Of a DNA stretch of 64,000 nucleotides, positions 8,208 through 18,054 are shown in pieces. The DNA is taken from contig NZ_JAHLZF010000001.1 in assembly GCF_018967645.1 (NCBI RefSeq), positions 1 through 64,000 on the forward strand, given 5' to 3'. A program made the position numbers and the translations under genes. The notes beneath the pieces were generated by a model. It was not told the DNA's origin, searched no databases, and worked only from the letters and a program-made list of their open reading frames with translations. The first letter of the stretch is position 1. The number at the start of each line of letters is the position of its first letter. Source of the DNA: Allobacillus halotolerans (GTDB lineage: Bacteria > Bacillota > Bacilli > Bacillales > Alkalibacillaceae).

Positions 8208-8438
8208 ATGCTTTCTAAAGATAAATTGAACCGCATCAGTGAACTATCGAAGAAAAGTAAATCGGAAGGATTGTCTAAAAGCGAAAAAGAAGAACAGCGC
8301 GAATTGAGAGAAGAATATTTACAGGAATTTCGCGGAGCATTCAAAAATCATTTGAAATCCATTAAAGTAGTCGATCCAGAGGGTACCGATGTGACACCGG
8401 AGAAATTAAAAGAAGAAAAAAGACGTAAAGAACATTAA
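8208..8438 (+). CDS. ynzC: DUF896/UPF0291 protein YnzC
   Basis: A 76 aa highly charged helical protein: MLSKDKLNRISELSKKSKSE at the start and VVDPEGTDVTPEKLK near the end are the family hallmarks. Function is not established; in B. subtilis the gene is in the yneA-yneB-ynzC SOS operon. Here it is the first gene divergent from lexA, with yneA and yneB both missing from the 156-nt gap. The start is the ATG at 8208 behind AAAGGAG; an in-frame upstream start at 8187 lacks an RBS. A terminator follows. Confidence 0.88.
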   Translation: MLSKDKLNRISELSKKSKSEGLSKSEKEEQRELREEYLQEFRGAFKNHLKSIKVVDPEGTDVTPEKLKEEKRRKEH

Positions 8439-8440
8439 AC

Positions 8441-8470
8441 GTGCAAATCAGATTTGGTTTGCACCTTTTT
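8441..8470 (+). terminator. Terminator of ynzC
   Basis: Stem GTGCAAA / TTTGCAC around a 10-nt loop, followed by CTTTTTA. Confidence 0.75.
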
Positions 8471-8592
8471 AAAATGACAAATTTGTCGGAATTTCGAAAG
8501 AGTTTGTGTGACCTTTGAAATAACTTGTCAAATGAACAAATTAATTATAGCATTGAGAATGGAATAAAGAAGTGAAGGGAGTCTTCTATAAG

Positions 8593-10602
8593 ATGAGCGA
8601 GAATATTGAGTCCTTAGCAATAAATACGATTCGAACGTTGTCGATTGATGCAGTTGAAAAAGCAAATTCTGGTCACCCAGGTATGCCAATGGGGGCTGCT
8701 CCAATGGCCTATACGTTATGGACAAAGGTAATGAATCAGAATCCAAAGAATTCAAATTGGTTTGATCGTGATCGATTTGTTCTTTCTGCTGGTCATGGTT
8801 CAATGTTGTTATATTCATTGTTACATTTATCAGGTTATCAAGTTTCTCTAGATGACATTAAAAACTTCCGTCAGTGGGGTTCGAATACACCAGGACATCC
8901 GGAATTCGGTCATACAGACGGTGTGGAAGCAACAACTGGACCACTGGGCCAAGGAATTGCAATGGCTACTGGTATGGCGATGGCTGAAAGATATATGGCT
9001 TCCCAGTATAATCGTGATGATTTTGAAGTCGTTGATCATTACACGTATGCGATTTGCGGTGATGGTGACCTAATGGAAGGTGTTTCTCAAGAGTCAGCTT
9101 CCCTTGCAGGTCACTTAAAGCTAGGAAAGTTAATTGTGATGTATGATTCAAACGATATTTCATTGGACGGTGACTTGGATCGTGCGTTCTCAGAAAGTGT
9201 AGAAGATCGCTATAAAGCTTACGGATGGCAAGTCATTCGCGTGGAAGACGGAAATGATACGGAAGCGATTGAGCAAGCGTTGAAGGATGCGAAAGCAAAT
9301 AAAGAGCAACCGACAATGATTGAAGTTAAAACGGTCATCGGTTATGGTTCACCGTCGAAATCCGGTAAATCAGATGCTCACGGAGCACCATTAGGCTCTG
9401 ATGAAGCGAAAATGACAAAAGAATATTATAAGTGGACATTCGAAGAAGATTTTTATATTCCAGAAGAAGTGAAAGAGCACTTTGAAAAAACAGTAGCTGA
9501 GCGTGGCCAGCAAGCTGAAAACCAATGGAATGAAATGATGGAGAAGTATAAAGAAGCTTATCCAGAGTTGGCAAAAGAATTTGAAAACGCATTGGCAGGA
9601 AATTTAGCGGAAGGCTGGAATGTTGACCTACCTAGCTATGACGAAAACACAAAGCCTGTTGCAACGAGAGCCGTCTCTGGTGAAATTATCAATGCAATTT
9701 CATCAAAAATCACAAACTTCATCGGTGGAAGTGCCGATCTAGCTGGTTCAAATAAGACAGCTGTAAAAGAAGAAGATGATTTTAAATATCCAACATACAG
9801 CGGTCGGAATGTGTGGTTTGGTGTCAGAGAGTTTGCGATGGCTTGTGCCATGAATGGAATGGCGCTTCATGGCGGCTTAAGAGTATACGGAGGAACATTC
9901 TTCGTATTCAGTGATTACATGCGCCCAGCCATTCGTTTATCTGCACTAATGGGTGTACCGGTAACCTATGTGTTTACACATGATTCAATCGCTGTTGGTG
10001 AGGATGGACCGACACACGAACCAATCGAACAGCTATCTTCTTTACGTGCAATGCCAAACTTGTCGTTAATTCGTCCAGCAGATGCGAATGAGACAAAAGC
10101 TGCATGGGAGCAGGCTATTCAAGCAGAAGGACACCCAACAGCACTCGTATTGACACGTCAAGGACTTCCTGTACTTCCGGAGACTAATGAACGTGCAAGT
10201 GAAGGTGTACAAAAAGGTGCCTACATTCTAAAAGAAGCTGAGAAAGAGATTCCAGATTTACTCCTGATGGCTTCAGGATCAGAAGTCCAATTGGTTTATG
10301 AGGCAAGTAAAAAATTAAAAGAAGATGGTATTGATGTACAAGTGGTCAGTATGCCATCCTGGGATCGATTTGAAAAACAATCTACTGAATACAAAAGTGA
10401 AGTATTACCGAAAGCAGTCACTAAACGACTGGCCGTCGAAATGGCCTCACCATTCGGTTGGGAACGCTATGTCGGCTTAGACGGAACTGTGCTCGGAATT
10501 GATCAATTCGGCGCATCAGCACCAGGAGATGTCGTCATTGAAAAATACGGATTTACAGTAGAAAATGTTGTTAAAGAAGCAAAAGAGCTTATGGGTAAAT
10601 AA
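8593..10602 (+). CDS. tkt: Transketolase
   Basis: Thiamine-diphosphate enzyme of the non-oxidative pentose phosphate pathway that moves two-carbon ketol units between sugar phosphates. At 669 aa it has the full three-domain length: TPP site [19 protein letters not shown] (about residues 152-170), an N-terminal [17 protein letters not shown] signature, and [12 protein letters not shown] in the pyrimidine domain (about 465-480). The chosen start MSENIESL lies 11 nt after AAGGGAG; an in-frame GTG at 8572 overlaps that RBS. Gene order lexA-ynzC-tkt-yneF follows B. subtilis except that sirA is absent between tkt and yneF. Confidence 0.97.
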   Translation: MSENIESLAINTIRTLSIDAVEKANSGHPGMPMGAAPMAYTLWTKVMNQNPKNSNWFDRDRFVLSAGHGSMLLYSLLHLSGYQVSLDDIKNFRQWGSNTPGHPEFGHTDGVEATTGPLGQGIAMATGMAMAERYMASQYNRDDFEVVDHYTYAICGDGDLMEGVSQESASLAGHLKLGKLIVMYDSNDISLDGDLDRAFSESVEDRYKAYGWQVIRVEDGNDTEAIEQALKDAKANKEQPTMIEVKTVIGYGSPSKSGKSDAHGAPLGSDEAKMTKEYYKWTFEEDFYIPEEVKEHFEKTVAERGQQAENQWNEMMEKYKEAYPELAKEFENALAGNLAEGWNVDLPSYDENTKPVATRAVSGEIINAISSKITNFIGGSADLAGSNKTAVKEEDDFKYPTYSGRNVWFGVREFAMACAMNGMALHGGLRVYGGTFFVFSDYMRPAIRLSALMGVPVTYVFTHDSIAVGEDGPTHEPIEQLSSLRAMPNLSLIRPADANETKAAWEQAIQAEGHPTALVLTRQGLPVLPETNERASEGVQKGAYILKEAEKEIPDLLLMASGSEVQLVYEASKKLKEDGIDVQVVSMPSWDRFEKQSTEYKSEVLPKAVTKRLAVEMASPFGWERYVGLDGTVLGIDQFGASAPGDVVIEKYGFTVENVVKEAKELMGK

Positions 10603-10610
10603 TAATCTCA

Positions 10611-10639
10611 AAGTGAGGTTCTTTTACGGAACCTCACTT
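10611..10639 (+). terminator. Strong hairpin after tkt
   Basis: A perfect 11-bp stem AAGTGAGGTTC / GAACCTCACTT with a 7-nt loop, 8 nt after the stop. The following GATTATG is not U-rich, so termination could be inefficient or the hairpin may act in mRNA processing. Confidence 0.55.
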
Positions 10640-10753
10640 GATTATGTGAACTATTCATAAAATTTGTTATTATTCATATGAATATTGCTATTGTTTTTAG
10701 TGATTCGTTTTAATATAATGTGTACGAGTCAACAAGAAGGAGGAAGTAGAAGC

Positions 10754-10996
10754 ATGAGCACGATTTGGGTTGTATTAATTGCTCTTGCAACATTGGTAAT
10801 CGGGCTGATCTTAGGTTTCTTTATCGCCAGAAAGACAATGATGAATTACTTGAAGAAAAACCCACCAATTAATGAGCAAATGTTACGTACAATGATGATG
10901 CAAATGGGTCAGAAACCATCACAGAAAAAGATCAATCAAATGATGCGTGGTATGACACAACAAATGGAAAATCAAGACAAAAAGAAGAAAAAATAA
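10754..10996 (+). CDS. yneF: Small membrane protein YneF (UPF0154)
   Basis: An 80 aa protein with one N-terminal transmembrane helix ([20 protein letters not shown]) followed by [20 protein letters not shown], the UPF0154 signature, and a basic C-terminus (KKKKK). The function is unknown across Bacillaceae, where it sits beside tkt. The start at 10754 follows AAGGAGGAAG; the longer frame from 10685 is not supported. It is a monocistronic unit with its own terminator. Confidence 0.9.
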   Translation: MSTIWVVLIALATLVIGLILGFFIARKTMMNYLKKNPPINEQMLRTMMMQMGQKPSQKKINQMMRGMTQQMENQDKKKKK

Positions 10997-11001
10997 CGAT
11001 G

Positions 11002-11042
11002 AAGGGTGAGCAGGCGGATCGAATGCTTACCCTTTTTTGTCT
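11002..11042 (+). terminator. Terminator of yneF
   Basis: Stem AAGGGTGAGCA / TGCTTACCCTT (one G-U pair) followed directly by TTTTGT. Confidence 0.85.
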
Positions 11043-11150
11043 TTCTAATAGATCGTCATGAAACTGTCAATCCTTTTATTCTATATTTGGCGGTCGATCT
11101 GTTAATCTGAAAGTGGGTTAAAGTTTTAATTTGATTGGAGCGTGAGCGAA

Positions 11151-11855
11151 TTGGCGGACGTAAATATATTCCTCGCATTTGGAGCGGGATTTCTTTCGTT
11201 TATTTCACCATGTGTATTGCCGCTTTATCCGGTATTTCTTTCCTATATTACTGGAATGAGTTTAGAAGAATTGAAAAATGAGAAGGGTATGTTAAGAAAA
11301 CGAAGTATGCTACATACACTCTTTTTCTTAATCGGTTTTTCTTCCATTTTCATTATGCTTGGATTTTCAGGATACGTAATTGGAGATTTTCTCATTCAAT
11401 ACCGTGATTTAATTCGCCAAGTGGGTGCGCTATTAATTATCTTCTTTGGGTTTGTCATGTTGGGTGTATTTAACTTTGATTTTCTAATGAAAGAACGAAA
11501 AGTCACCTTTAAAAATCGGCCATCAGGATACTTTGGTTCTGTTTTAATTGGTGCAGCTTTCTCCATGAGTTGGACACCATGTACGGGACCGATTTTAGCA
11601 GCAGTCATCTCGTTGGCCTATACCAACCCGGAATCTGGCGTTATCTTAATGTCTGCGTATTCCTTAGGTTTTGCGATTCCGTTTTTCATCCTGTCATTCT
11701 TTATCGATCGGATGGGTTGGTTAAAACGAAATTCACAAAAAATCATGAGAATCGGTGGCTATATCCTGATTCTACTTGGAATTGCATTGTTTCTTGATTG
11801 GTTACGCATTTTGACAGCTTATTTAGCAAACTTGTTCGGTTTCACAGGCTTTTAA
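11151..11855 (+). CDS. ccdA: Cytochrome c biogenesis membrane protein CcdA
   Basis: Passes reducing equivalents from cytosolic thioredoxin across the membrane to extracytoplasmic thiol proteins such as ResA and StoA, needed for cytochrome c maturation and spore cortex synthesis. The 234 aa protein is predicted to have six membrane helices; the redox cysteines are in FISPCVLPLYP (near residue 19) and SWTPCTGPIL. The TTG at 11151 is chosen because GGAG (11137-11140) is 10 nt upstream and the product starts MADVNIFLAFGAG, like the B. subtilis protein; an in-frame GTG at 11142 is only 1 nt from the RBS. Confidence 0.93.
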   Translation: MADVNIFLAFGAGFLSFISPCVLPLYPVFLSYITGMSLEELKNEKGMLRKRSMLHTLFFLIGFSSIFIMLGFSGYVIGDFLIQYRDLIRQVGALLIIFFGFVMLGVFNFDFLMKERKVTFKNRPSGYFGSVLIGAAFSMSWTPCTGPILAAVISLAYTNPESGVILMSAYSLGFAIPFFILSFFIDRMGWLKRNSQKIMRIGGYILILLGIALFLDWLRILTAYLANLFGFTGF

Positions 11856-11931
11856 GCACAGATTTGATTCCTGTTACACAAGTATATTAAAATAAGCTTT
11901 AGAACAAATCGTCTGAGGGAGCATTTTACTG

Positions 11932-12387
11932 ATGAAAAATTACAATGACCTAATTTTACGCACAATGACACAGTTAATCGCCTTCATTCTATTAGGGTTC
12001 TCTGTGTATTTGTTCTTTGCTGGTCATAATTCGCCAGGTGGGGGATTTATTGGCGGATTAATGACCGCGGCAGCATTTATTCTCATGTACATCACTTATG
12101 GATTTGATAATATGTCAAAAGTATTGCCAATCAATTTTCGTGCAGTGCTGACAATCGGTTTGTTGGTTGCGACGTTATCAGGCATTGGAGCTTTTGTTTT
12201 CGGTGAACCGTTCTTAACACAGACGTTCGGTTATTTTAATTTGCCAATTATGGGTGAAACAGAGCTGGCGACCGCAATGATTTTTGACTTAGGGGTGTAC
12301 TTAACTGTTGTCGGTGTCACAATGACAATTATTTTGACAATCGCTACGGACCAAAAGGAAGATTCACAAGAACAGGCAGGGATGTAA
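11932..12387 (+). CDS. Orphan MrpB/MnhB-type Na+/H+ antiporter subunit
   Basis: A 151 aa four-helix membrane protein that clearly belongs to the MrpB subunit family: GHNSPGGGFIGGL (about residues 31-43), ETELATAMIFDLGVYLTVVG (about 110-130). MrpB normally works only as part of the six- or seven-subunit Mrp complex, and none of the other subunits is encoded nearby. Here it sits between ccdA and ccdC, where B. subtilis has the CheY-like gene yneI. It is 4 nt from ccdC, so the two should be co-translated. The RBS GAGGGAG precedes the ATG. Its role at this locus is unknown. Confidence 0.88.
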   Translation: MKNYNDLILRTMTQLIAFILLGFSVYLFFAGHNSPGGGFIGGLMTAAAFILMYITYGFDNMSKVLPINFRAVLTIGLLVATLSGIGAFVFGEPFLTQTFGYFNLPIMGETELATAMIFDLGVYLTVVGVTMTIILTIATDQKEDSQEQAGM

Positions 12388-12391
12388 GCTT

Positions 12392-12868
12392 ATGAAAACG
12401 TTCTTTGTCATCACTGCATCCATTGTTGCTTTTTTTATGGCGATCGGAATGGTTTTTGTTCGGATGAAAGCAGCGAATAGACCAACATCGGTAAAGCGAA
12501 TCGTATTGCCGCCGTTGTTCATGAGCACAGGAGCATTGATGTTCATTTTTCCATATTTCAGAATAGAATGGATTCAAGTAGCTGAAGCAATCGGTGTTGG
12601 GGTTATATTTTCGATATTTCTCATTTTTACATCAAATTTCGAGTATAAAGATGGAAATATTTATTTAAAACCTTCCAAAATATTTCCGATTATTTTAGTA
12701 GTTTTATTAGTCGTTCGACTTTTTGCCAAACAATACATGGGTCAATACATTGAACTCGGTGAGTTAGCGGGGATGTTTTACTTGCTTGCATTCGGTATGC
12801 TATTTACATGGCGGATGGTCATGCTTATCAAATTCTTGAGCTTTCAAAAACAAATGATTCCAAAATAA
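12392..12868 (+). CDS. ccdC: CcdC-family membrane protein (YneJ)
   Basis: A 158 aa protein of the CcdC/YneJ family with about five predicted membrane helices; PPLFMSTGALMFIFP and FRIEWIQVAEAIGVG fit the family core. In B. subtilis it is linked to the ccdA locus, though not essential for cytochrome c assembly. It starts 4 nt after the orphan mrpB stop and has no separate promoter, so it is expressed with it. It converges with yneK through a shared hairpin. Confidence 0.85.
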   Translation: MKTFFVITASIVAFFMAIGMVFVRMKAANRPTSVKRIVLPPLFMSTGALMFIFPYFRIEWIQVAEAIGVGVIFSIFLIFTSNFEYKDGNIYLKPSKIFPIILVVLLVVRLFAKQYMGQYIELGELAGMFYLLAFGMLFTWRMVMLIKFLSFQKQMIPK

Positions 12869-12912
12869 AAGGTAAAGAGTTGCAAGTATTCATGCAGCTC
12901 TTTACCTTTTAT
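12867..12912. terminator. Bidirectional terminator between ccdC and yneK
   Basis: A 13-bp perfect stem, AAAAGGTAAAGAG / CTCTTTACCTTTT, overlaps both stop codons and has an A tract on one side and a T tract on the other, so it can serve both strands. Confidence 0.85.
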
Positions 12913-13337
12913 AATTCTAACAAGTGTTCATATCGGTTAAAATCGATATTTTTTTCATTGAGCGTTTTGACCAAAAATTTATGGTCTCTTTTAGGTGTTG
13001 CTTTAATATATCCTTCAATCATGACATCTAACGTGATCTTTTCTTTACGTCTTGCTAACGCTAGCTCGGCAATCTTCGCAGCGATTTTTTGTTTAGCGAC
13101 ATCCCTAAATAACTGAGGTACAGGTTCAACTAATTCATTGAGAAGTTTTTTCGAATCGTCATCCCACATATGCAGTGATTCATCGATATAATATTCTTCC
13201 CAGTCAATAATTGATTTCCCATCTGCTTTAGGCATCTTTTTCAAGAACTTCCGAAACATGAAAAAGCCACCGATTCCCATCAGAACGACCAACAATGTTG
13301 TCCAACCAATAATCAGTAATGCTATGAATGTATCCAA
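12909..13337 (-). CDS. yneK: DUF2621 protein YneK
   Basis: A 142 aa protein with one N-terminal membrane helix (residues about 5-28) and a cytoplasmic helical domain containing DWEEYYIDESLHMWDDDSK and MIEGYIKATPKRDHKFL. It matches the YneK/DUF2621 family, found beside ccdC in Bacillaceae; function unknown. It is transcribed toward ccdC with a shared terminator. Upstream (13338-13568) is the divergent regulatory region shared with the histidine kinase. Confidence 0.87.
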   Translation of the reverse strand: MDTFIALLIIGWTTLLVVLMGIGGFFMFRKFLKKMPKADGKSIIDWEEYYIDESLHMWDDDSKKLLNELVEPVPQLFRDVAKQKIAAKIAELALARRKEKITLDVMIEGYIKATPKRDHKFLVKTLNEKNIDFNRYEHLLEL

Positions 13338-13471
13338 TATCCTTCACTCTCTTCAATAAATCAATACAATTCTATTCTCATTATACGACGAAGAGTGACG
13401 ATTCTCAATCGAATAACCGTTACAAATTCATGAAAATGTCACTTGATAATTTAAAAATTTTAGACAATTTA

Positions 13472-13500
13472 CTTCTTTTTGGCTATTATTATAAACAGGT
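13472..13500 (+). promoter_or_regulatory. Sigma-A-like promoter of the histidine kinase gene
   Basis: TAGACA, a 17-nt spacer and TATTAT lie about 75 nt upstream of the kinase start. Nothing else in the spacer between yneK and the kinase stands out. Confidence 0.45.
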
Positions 13501-13568
13501 GTAATAATCTGTTATCTCTCCTCATAATTTGTATTAATGTTTTAACAAAGAGGGTTGGTGGAGAATGA

Positions 13569-14615
13569 ATGCATGAAAATGGTTGTAATGAAGAATTTTT
13601 AGAGAAAGTTTTTGAATGGATTGATGGGCAGATGAGTGATTATTTTTTTATCTGTGATGAACAATTAATTATTCAATATGTATCATATTCAATAGAGAAA
13701 GTTGGATTCTCACGAGAAAAGGTAATTGGCAAATCTGCCTTTACATTCATTGATTCAATTGATTCTGAAAAATTCCAACAAGAGGTCAATCAACTGAAAG
13801 TTAATTCCATTAAAAAAGATGTTTTTCGAGTCATTAATGTAAACAATGAGCTGAAACGTCATGAAATATCTATGGGGAAAATGGTATACGATCAAACAGG
13901 GGAAACGTTTTATATTTTTTTATCAAAAGATATTACGCGCATTCTGGAAACTAAAAATTTATTGATCCAATCGGAGAAACTGTCAAGCGCTGGCCAACTA
14001 GCGGCAAGTGTCGCTCATGAGATTCGCAATCCGCTCACTTCATTAAAAGGATTTTTACAACTCATGGAAGCAGGCATGGATAATGGAGATACTTACTTAA
14101 AAATCATGAAAGAAGAAATTGAAAAAATCGAAGCAATCTCAAAAGAATTACTATTTATTGCCAAACCCTCACCCAATGAATTCAAAGAAGAGAATTTGAT
14201 GGAATTGGCAGGAGAAGTATGTCTGTTGATGAATTCCCAAGCTCGTATGCATGACATCCGATTAAGTAAGAAATTTGACCGAGAAGAATATATGTTGAAT
14301 TGTGACCGATCACAGATCAAACAGGTGCTAATTAATTTAATCAAAAATGCCATAGAAGCAATGGGAGAGAGTGGGACGATAGAGATCCACATCCATACGA
14401 AAGATCAATTATTGATCGAAGTATTGGATGAAGGTCCAGGTGTCCCTGAAGAAATGAAAGAAAGAATCGGAGAACCATTTTTTACAACGAAACAAAATGG
14501 GACAGGCCTCGGTTTAATGGTGACCAAGCAAATCATAAAAAATCATGGTGCGAACTTAGAGATAGAAGACCGAGATGTGGGAGGCAGCAACTTTCGAATC
14601 CTATTTGAAACGTAA
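13569..14615 (+). CDS. PAS-domain sensor histidine kinase (Kin-type)
   Basis: A soluble 348 aa kinase. Residues about 20-125 form a PAS sensor domain (DYFFICDEQLIIQYVS, VIGKSAFTFID). The dimerisation domain carries the phospho-acceptor His150 in SVAHEIRNPLTSLKG. The ATPase domain has the N box (NLIKNAIEAM), G1 (DEGPGVP) and G2 (GTGLGLMV). No response regulator is adjacent, and the architecture resembles the Bacillus sporulation kinases that feed Spo0F; that target is inference. The ATG lies 5 nt after GGTGGAG. In B. subtilis this slot next to citB carries cotM and ssp genes instead. Confidence 0.88.
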   Translation: MHENGCNEEFLEKVFEWIDGQMSDYFFICDEQLIIQYVSYSIEKVGFSREKVIGKSAFTFIDSIDSEKFQQEVNQLKVNSIKKDVFRVINVNNELKRHEISMGKMVYDQTGETFYIFLSKDITRILETKNLLIQSEKLSSAGQLAASVAHEIRNPLTSLKGFLQLMEAGMDNGDTYLKIMKEEIEKIEAISKELLFIAKPSPNEFKEENLMELAGEVCLLMNSQARMHDIRLSKKFDREEYMLNCDRSQIKQVLINLIKNAIEAMGESGTIEIHIHTKDQLLIEVLDEGPGVPEEMKERIGEPFFTTKQNGTGLGLMVTKQIIKNHGANLEIEDRDVGGSNFRILFET

Positions 14616-14621
14616 GTAGCT

Positions 14622-14930
14622 TTCCGAAGTACTCTCCAGCTGACTCGGGGTTATAGCGAGCTTCTATAGGACATTCCGACATATATCTCAGCTGACTTGA
14701 GGTTATAGAAGGCTCCTATAGGACATTCCGATATACATTCCAGCTGACTCGAGGTTATAGAGTGCTTCTATAAGACTTTCCGAAGTCGTTTTTTAGCTCG
14801 TTTAAGGGTATAGAGCACTTCTATAGGACATTCCTGCGAACTTTTCAGCTCGCTCGAGGTTATAGCACACTTCTATAGGACTTACCGGTATTATCTTTGT
14901 TCACTCGACTGTATCGGGTACTCCAACTAA
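14622..14930. repeat. 52-bp tandem repeat array with conserved hairpin
   Basis: Five units at 14622-14673, 14674-14725, 14726-14777, 14778-14830 and 14831-14882, then a decayed sixth to about 14930. Each is 52 nt (one is 53) and starts TTCC, contains CAGCT(G/C) or AGCT, then GAGGTTATAG, and ends CTATAGGAC(A/T). Every unit has TATAG-N7-CTATA, a 5-bp hairpin with a different 7-nt loop. The array fills the spacer between the kinase gene and aconitase. No open frame spans it, and there is no spacer/repeat alternation as in CRISPR. Confidence 0.9.
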
Positions 14931-15011
14931 GTGTCATCAAAGATCTTTGTGCCGTAAGTGTCATGTTTTTAAGTGAATTGTCGCATACTAAAGAAAAATT
15001 TCCGGTCAATT

Positions 15012-15040
15012 ATTTTACTTATAATCTATTTTCATATAAA
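15012..15040 (+). promoter_or_regulatory. Candidate promoter of the aconitase gene
   Basis: TTTACT, a 17-nt spacer and TAAAAT are found about 90 nt upstream of the aconitase start. In B. subtilis this region is controlled by CcpC and CodY; I see ATAA/TTAT-type half-sites but cannot assign a site with confidence. Confidence 0.35.
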
Positions 15041-15129
15041 ATGTAATACGGCAGAGTCAATGAGAATTCTGTAACTATGTCTTTAAGTAATCTATTAAAC
15101 AATCAAACTACATAATTAAGGGGGTAACA

Positions 15130-17841
15130 ATGATGGCAGACAATAATGCTTTTAATGCCAAAAAACAATTTGAATTGAATGGCAAAACGTACAATTATTA
15201 TCACATGAAAGCATTGGAAGAAAAAGGTCTAGGAAAGATCTCCGAATTACCTTTTTCAATCCGTGTCCTACTAGAATCTGTTTTAAGACAGTATGATGGA
15301 CACGTCATCAAGGATGAGCATGTTGAGAAATTAGCTCAGTGGGTGAAAGGTGAAAAGGTGGATGTTCCATTTAAACCTTCTCGTGTCATTTTGCAAGACT
15401 TCACTGGTGTTCCAGCTGTAGTAGATTTGGCTTCTTTGCGTAAAGCAATGGTAGATATGGGTGGAAGCCCAGACCAAATCAACCCTGAAGTACCTGTTGA
15501 TCTAGTTATTGACCACTCCGTACAAGTAGACGCATATGGTTCACCTGATGCACTTCGCGTGAATATGGAAATGGAATTTGACCGTAACATGGAGCGTTAT
15601 GAATTCTTGCATTGGGCTCAGAAAGCTTTTGACAACTACCGCGCTGTTCCACCAGCAACAGGTATTGTTCACCAAGTAAACTTGGAGTACCTTGCAAATG
15701 TTGTCCATGAAATCGAAAAAGACGACGGTACGTATGATGCATTCCCTGATACATTGTTCGGTACTGACTCACATACAACGATGATCAATGGTCTAGGTGT
15801 ATTAGGCTGGGGTGTCGGTGGTATTGAAGCTGAAGCTGGAATGCTTGGTCAGCCTTCATATTTCCCTGCACCAGAAGTAATTGGTGTTAAATTAACTGGT
15901 AAATTCCCAGAAGGTGCAACAGCAACTGACTTAGCGCTAAAAGTTACACAAGTTCTACGTGAGAAAAACGTTGTTGGTAAATTCGTAGAGTACTTTGGAG
16001 ATGGATTAACATCTATGCCGCTTGCTGACCGTGCAACAATCTCCAACATGGCACCTGAATACGGAGCAACTTGTGGTTTCTTCCCAGTTGATGAAGAAGC
16101 ACTTAAATACTTACGTTTGACAGGTCGTTCAGAAGAGCATATCGCTCTTGTCAAAGAATATTTACAGAAGAACGATTTATTCTATACACCTGATCAAGAA
16201 GACCCTAAATTCACAGACTTGGTTGAAATCGATCTTTCTGAGATTGAGCCAAATCTATCTGGACCAAAACGTCCTCAAGACTTGATCAGACTTTCTGATA
16301 TGAAAGAATCATTCAACAAGTCCCTGACTGCTCCACAAGGTAACCAAGGATTTGGATTGAGTGATGAAGAAGTTGCTAAAGAAGCTGTCGTTAAATTTAA
16401 CGATGGTACTGAAGCTACAATGAAAACAGGTGCATTAGCCATTGCAGCAATTACGTCCTGTACCAACACATCTAACCCACATGTTATGTTAGGTGCCGGC
16501 TTGCTTGCGAAAAATGCTGTAGAAAAAGGATTGAATGTTCCTGCTTATGTTAAAACTTCATTGGCACCAGGTTCAAAAGTTGTTACAAACTACCTTGAAA
16601 ACTCAGGTTTAATGGAATACTTAAATCAGTTAGGGTTTAACTTGGTTGGTTACGGTTGTACAACTTGTATCGGTAACTCTGGACCATTATTACCGGAGAT
16701 CGAAAAAGCAATTGCAGATTCTGATTTAACTGTTTCTTCTGTTCTTTCCGGTAACCGGAACTTTGAAGGTCGAATCCACCCACTTGTACGTGCAAACTAC
16801 TTGGCTTCACCACCATTAGTTGTTGCTTATGCACTTGCTGGTACAGTCGATATCGATCTTATGAATGAACCATTAGGTCAAGATCGTGAAGGAAACGATG
16901 TGTTCTTTAAAGATATCTGGCCAGCATCTGATGAAATTCAAAAACAAATTGATGCAGTTGTCACACCAGAGATCTTCCGTAAAGAATATGAATCTGTTTT
17001 CAACTCCAATGAAAAATGGAACCAAATTGAAACAACGGATCAGCCATTGTACGATTTTGATGAGAATTCAACATATATTCAAAATCCTCCATTCTTCGAG
17101 AACATGGCGAAAGATCCTGAAAGTATCAAACCACTTAATGGACTACGTGTCATCGGTAAGTTTGGTGATTCAGTAACAACAGACCATATCTCACCAGCTG
17201 GTGCGATTCCAAAAGATATGCCAGCAGGTAGGTTCTTGATGGAAAAAGATGTTTCACCACGTAACTTTAACTCTTACGGTTCTCGTCGTGGTAACCATGA
17301 AATTATGATGAGAGGTACATTCGGAAATATCCGAATCCGTAATGAAATTGCCAACGGAAAAGAAGGCGGTTATACAACGTACTGGCCAACTGGAGAAGTT
17401 ATGCCTATTTATGATGCAGCAATGCGTTATCAAGAGGATGACACTGGTTTGGTTGTTATCGCAGGTAGTGACTACGGAATGGGAAGCTCCCGTGACTGGG
17501 CTGCCAAAGGTACAGACTTACTAGGGATCAAAACGGTAATTGCTGAAAGCTTTGAAAGAATTCACCGTTCAAACTTAGTGATGATGGGTGTATTGCCACT
17601 TCAGTTCCAAAAAGGCGATACGATTGAATCACTTGGTCTAACTGGTAAAGAGACATTTGATGTTGACGTTAATGAAGACGTTAAACCAGGAAGTCTCGTA
17701 AAAGTAACTGCGACTGATGAAGACGGCAAGAAGACTGAATTCGAAGTCGTTGCACGTTTCGACAGTGACGTTGAGTTAGATTATTACCGTCATGGTGGTA
17801 TCTTACAACTCGTCCTACGTAACAAACTAGAAACTGTGTAA
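15130..17841 (+). CDS. acnA: Aconitate hydratase
   Basis: Interconverts citrate and isocitrate in the TCA cycle; the apo form of the B. subtilis homologue (CitB) binds iron-responsive RNA. The 903 aa protein has full length and the 4Fe-4S ligands [14 protein letters not shown] (about residue 440) and [12 protein letters not shown] (about 505). The swivel domain includes [13 protein letters not shown] and [18 protein letters not shown] (15120-15124) precedes ATG ATG; the second ATG (15133) is equally possible. The gene is monocistronic with a strong terminator, behind the 52-bp repeat array. Confidence 0.97.
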   Translation: MMADNNAFNAKKQFELNGKTYNYYHMKALEEKGLGKISELPFSIRVLLESVLRQYDGHVIKDEHVEKLAQWVKGEKVDVPFKPSRVILQDFTGVPAVVDLASLRKAMVDMGGSPDQINPEVPVDLVIDHSVQVDAYGSPDALRVNMEMEFDRNMERYEFLHWAQKAFDNYRAVPPATGIVHQVNLEYLANVVHEIEKDDGTYDAFPDTLFGTDSHTTMINGLGVLGWGVGGIEAEAGMLGQPSYFPAPEVIGVKLTGKFPEGATATDLALKVTQVLREKNVVGKFVEYFGDGLTSMPLADRATISNMAPEYGATCGFFPVDEEALKYLRLTGRSEEHIALVKEYLQKNDLFYTPDQEDPKFTDLVEIDLSEIEPNLSGPKRPQDLIRLSDMKESFNKSLTAPQGNQGFGLSDEEVAKEAVVKFNDGTEATMKTGALAIAAITSCTNTSNPHVMLGAGLLAKNAVEKGLNVPAYVKTSLAPGSKVVTNYLENSGLMEYLNQLGFNLVGYGCTTCIGNSGPLLPEIEKAIADSDLTVSSVLSGNRNFEGRIHPLVRANYLASPPLVVAYALAGTVDIDLMNEPLGQDREGNDVFFKDIWPASDEIQKQIDAVVTPEIFRKEYESVFNSNEKWNQIETTDQPLYDFDENSTYIQNPPFFENMAKDPESIKPLNGLRVIGKFGDSVTTDHISPAGAIPKDMPAGRFLMEKDVSPRNFNSYGSRRGNHEIMMRGTFGNIRIRNEIANGKEGGYTTYWPTGEVMPIYDAAMRYQEDDTGLVVIAGSDYGMGSSRDWAAKGTDLLGIKTVIAESFERIHRSNLVMMGVLPLQFQKGDTIESLGLTGKETFDVDVNEDVKPGSLVKVTATDEDGKKTEFEVVARFDSDVELDYYRHGGILQLVLRNKLETV

Positions 17842-17856
17842 GTATAAATATCATAT

Positions 17857-17896
17857 AAACCCGAAAGTCGTTCTAACGGCTTTCGGGTTTTGTTTT
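17857..17896 (+). terminator. Terminator of the aconitase gene
   Basis: AACCCGAAAG-tCG and CG-gCTTTCGGGTT form a 10-bp outer stem followed by TTGTTTTG. Confidence 0.9.
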
Positions 17897-18054
17897 GCAT
17901 TTAACGTTCTCCAATCGGTCATGTATTCACAGTTTTGTTATCTTCCGAGTCAATGGTTATTCATATTTTTGATATGATAGAGTAAATAAAGTAGGTTTTA
18001 CCCTAGCATCATCACAGTAATGTGAATGAGAATGATCGAGGAGGAAGAAAGCAA

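Noticed and set aside
12344-12577. Minus-strand ORFs across the mrpB-ccdC junction
   Set aside because: Antisense to two conserved genes and rich in His/Cys/Arg by chance.
14622-14930. Possible CRISPR array
   Set aside because: Units are contiguous and similar along their whole length; there is no alternation of identical repeats and unique spacers and no cas gene nearby.
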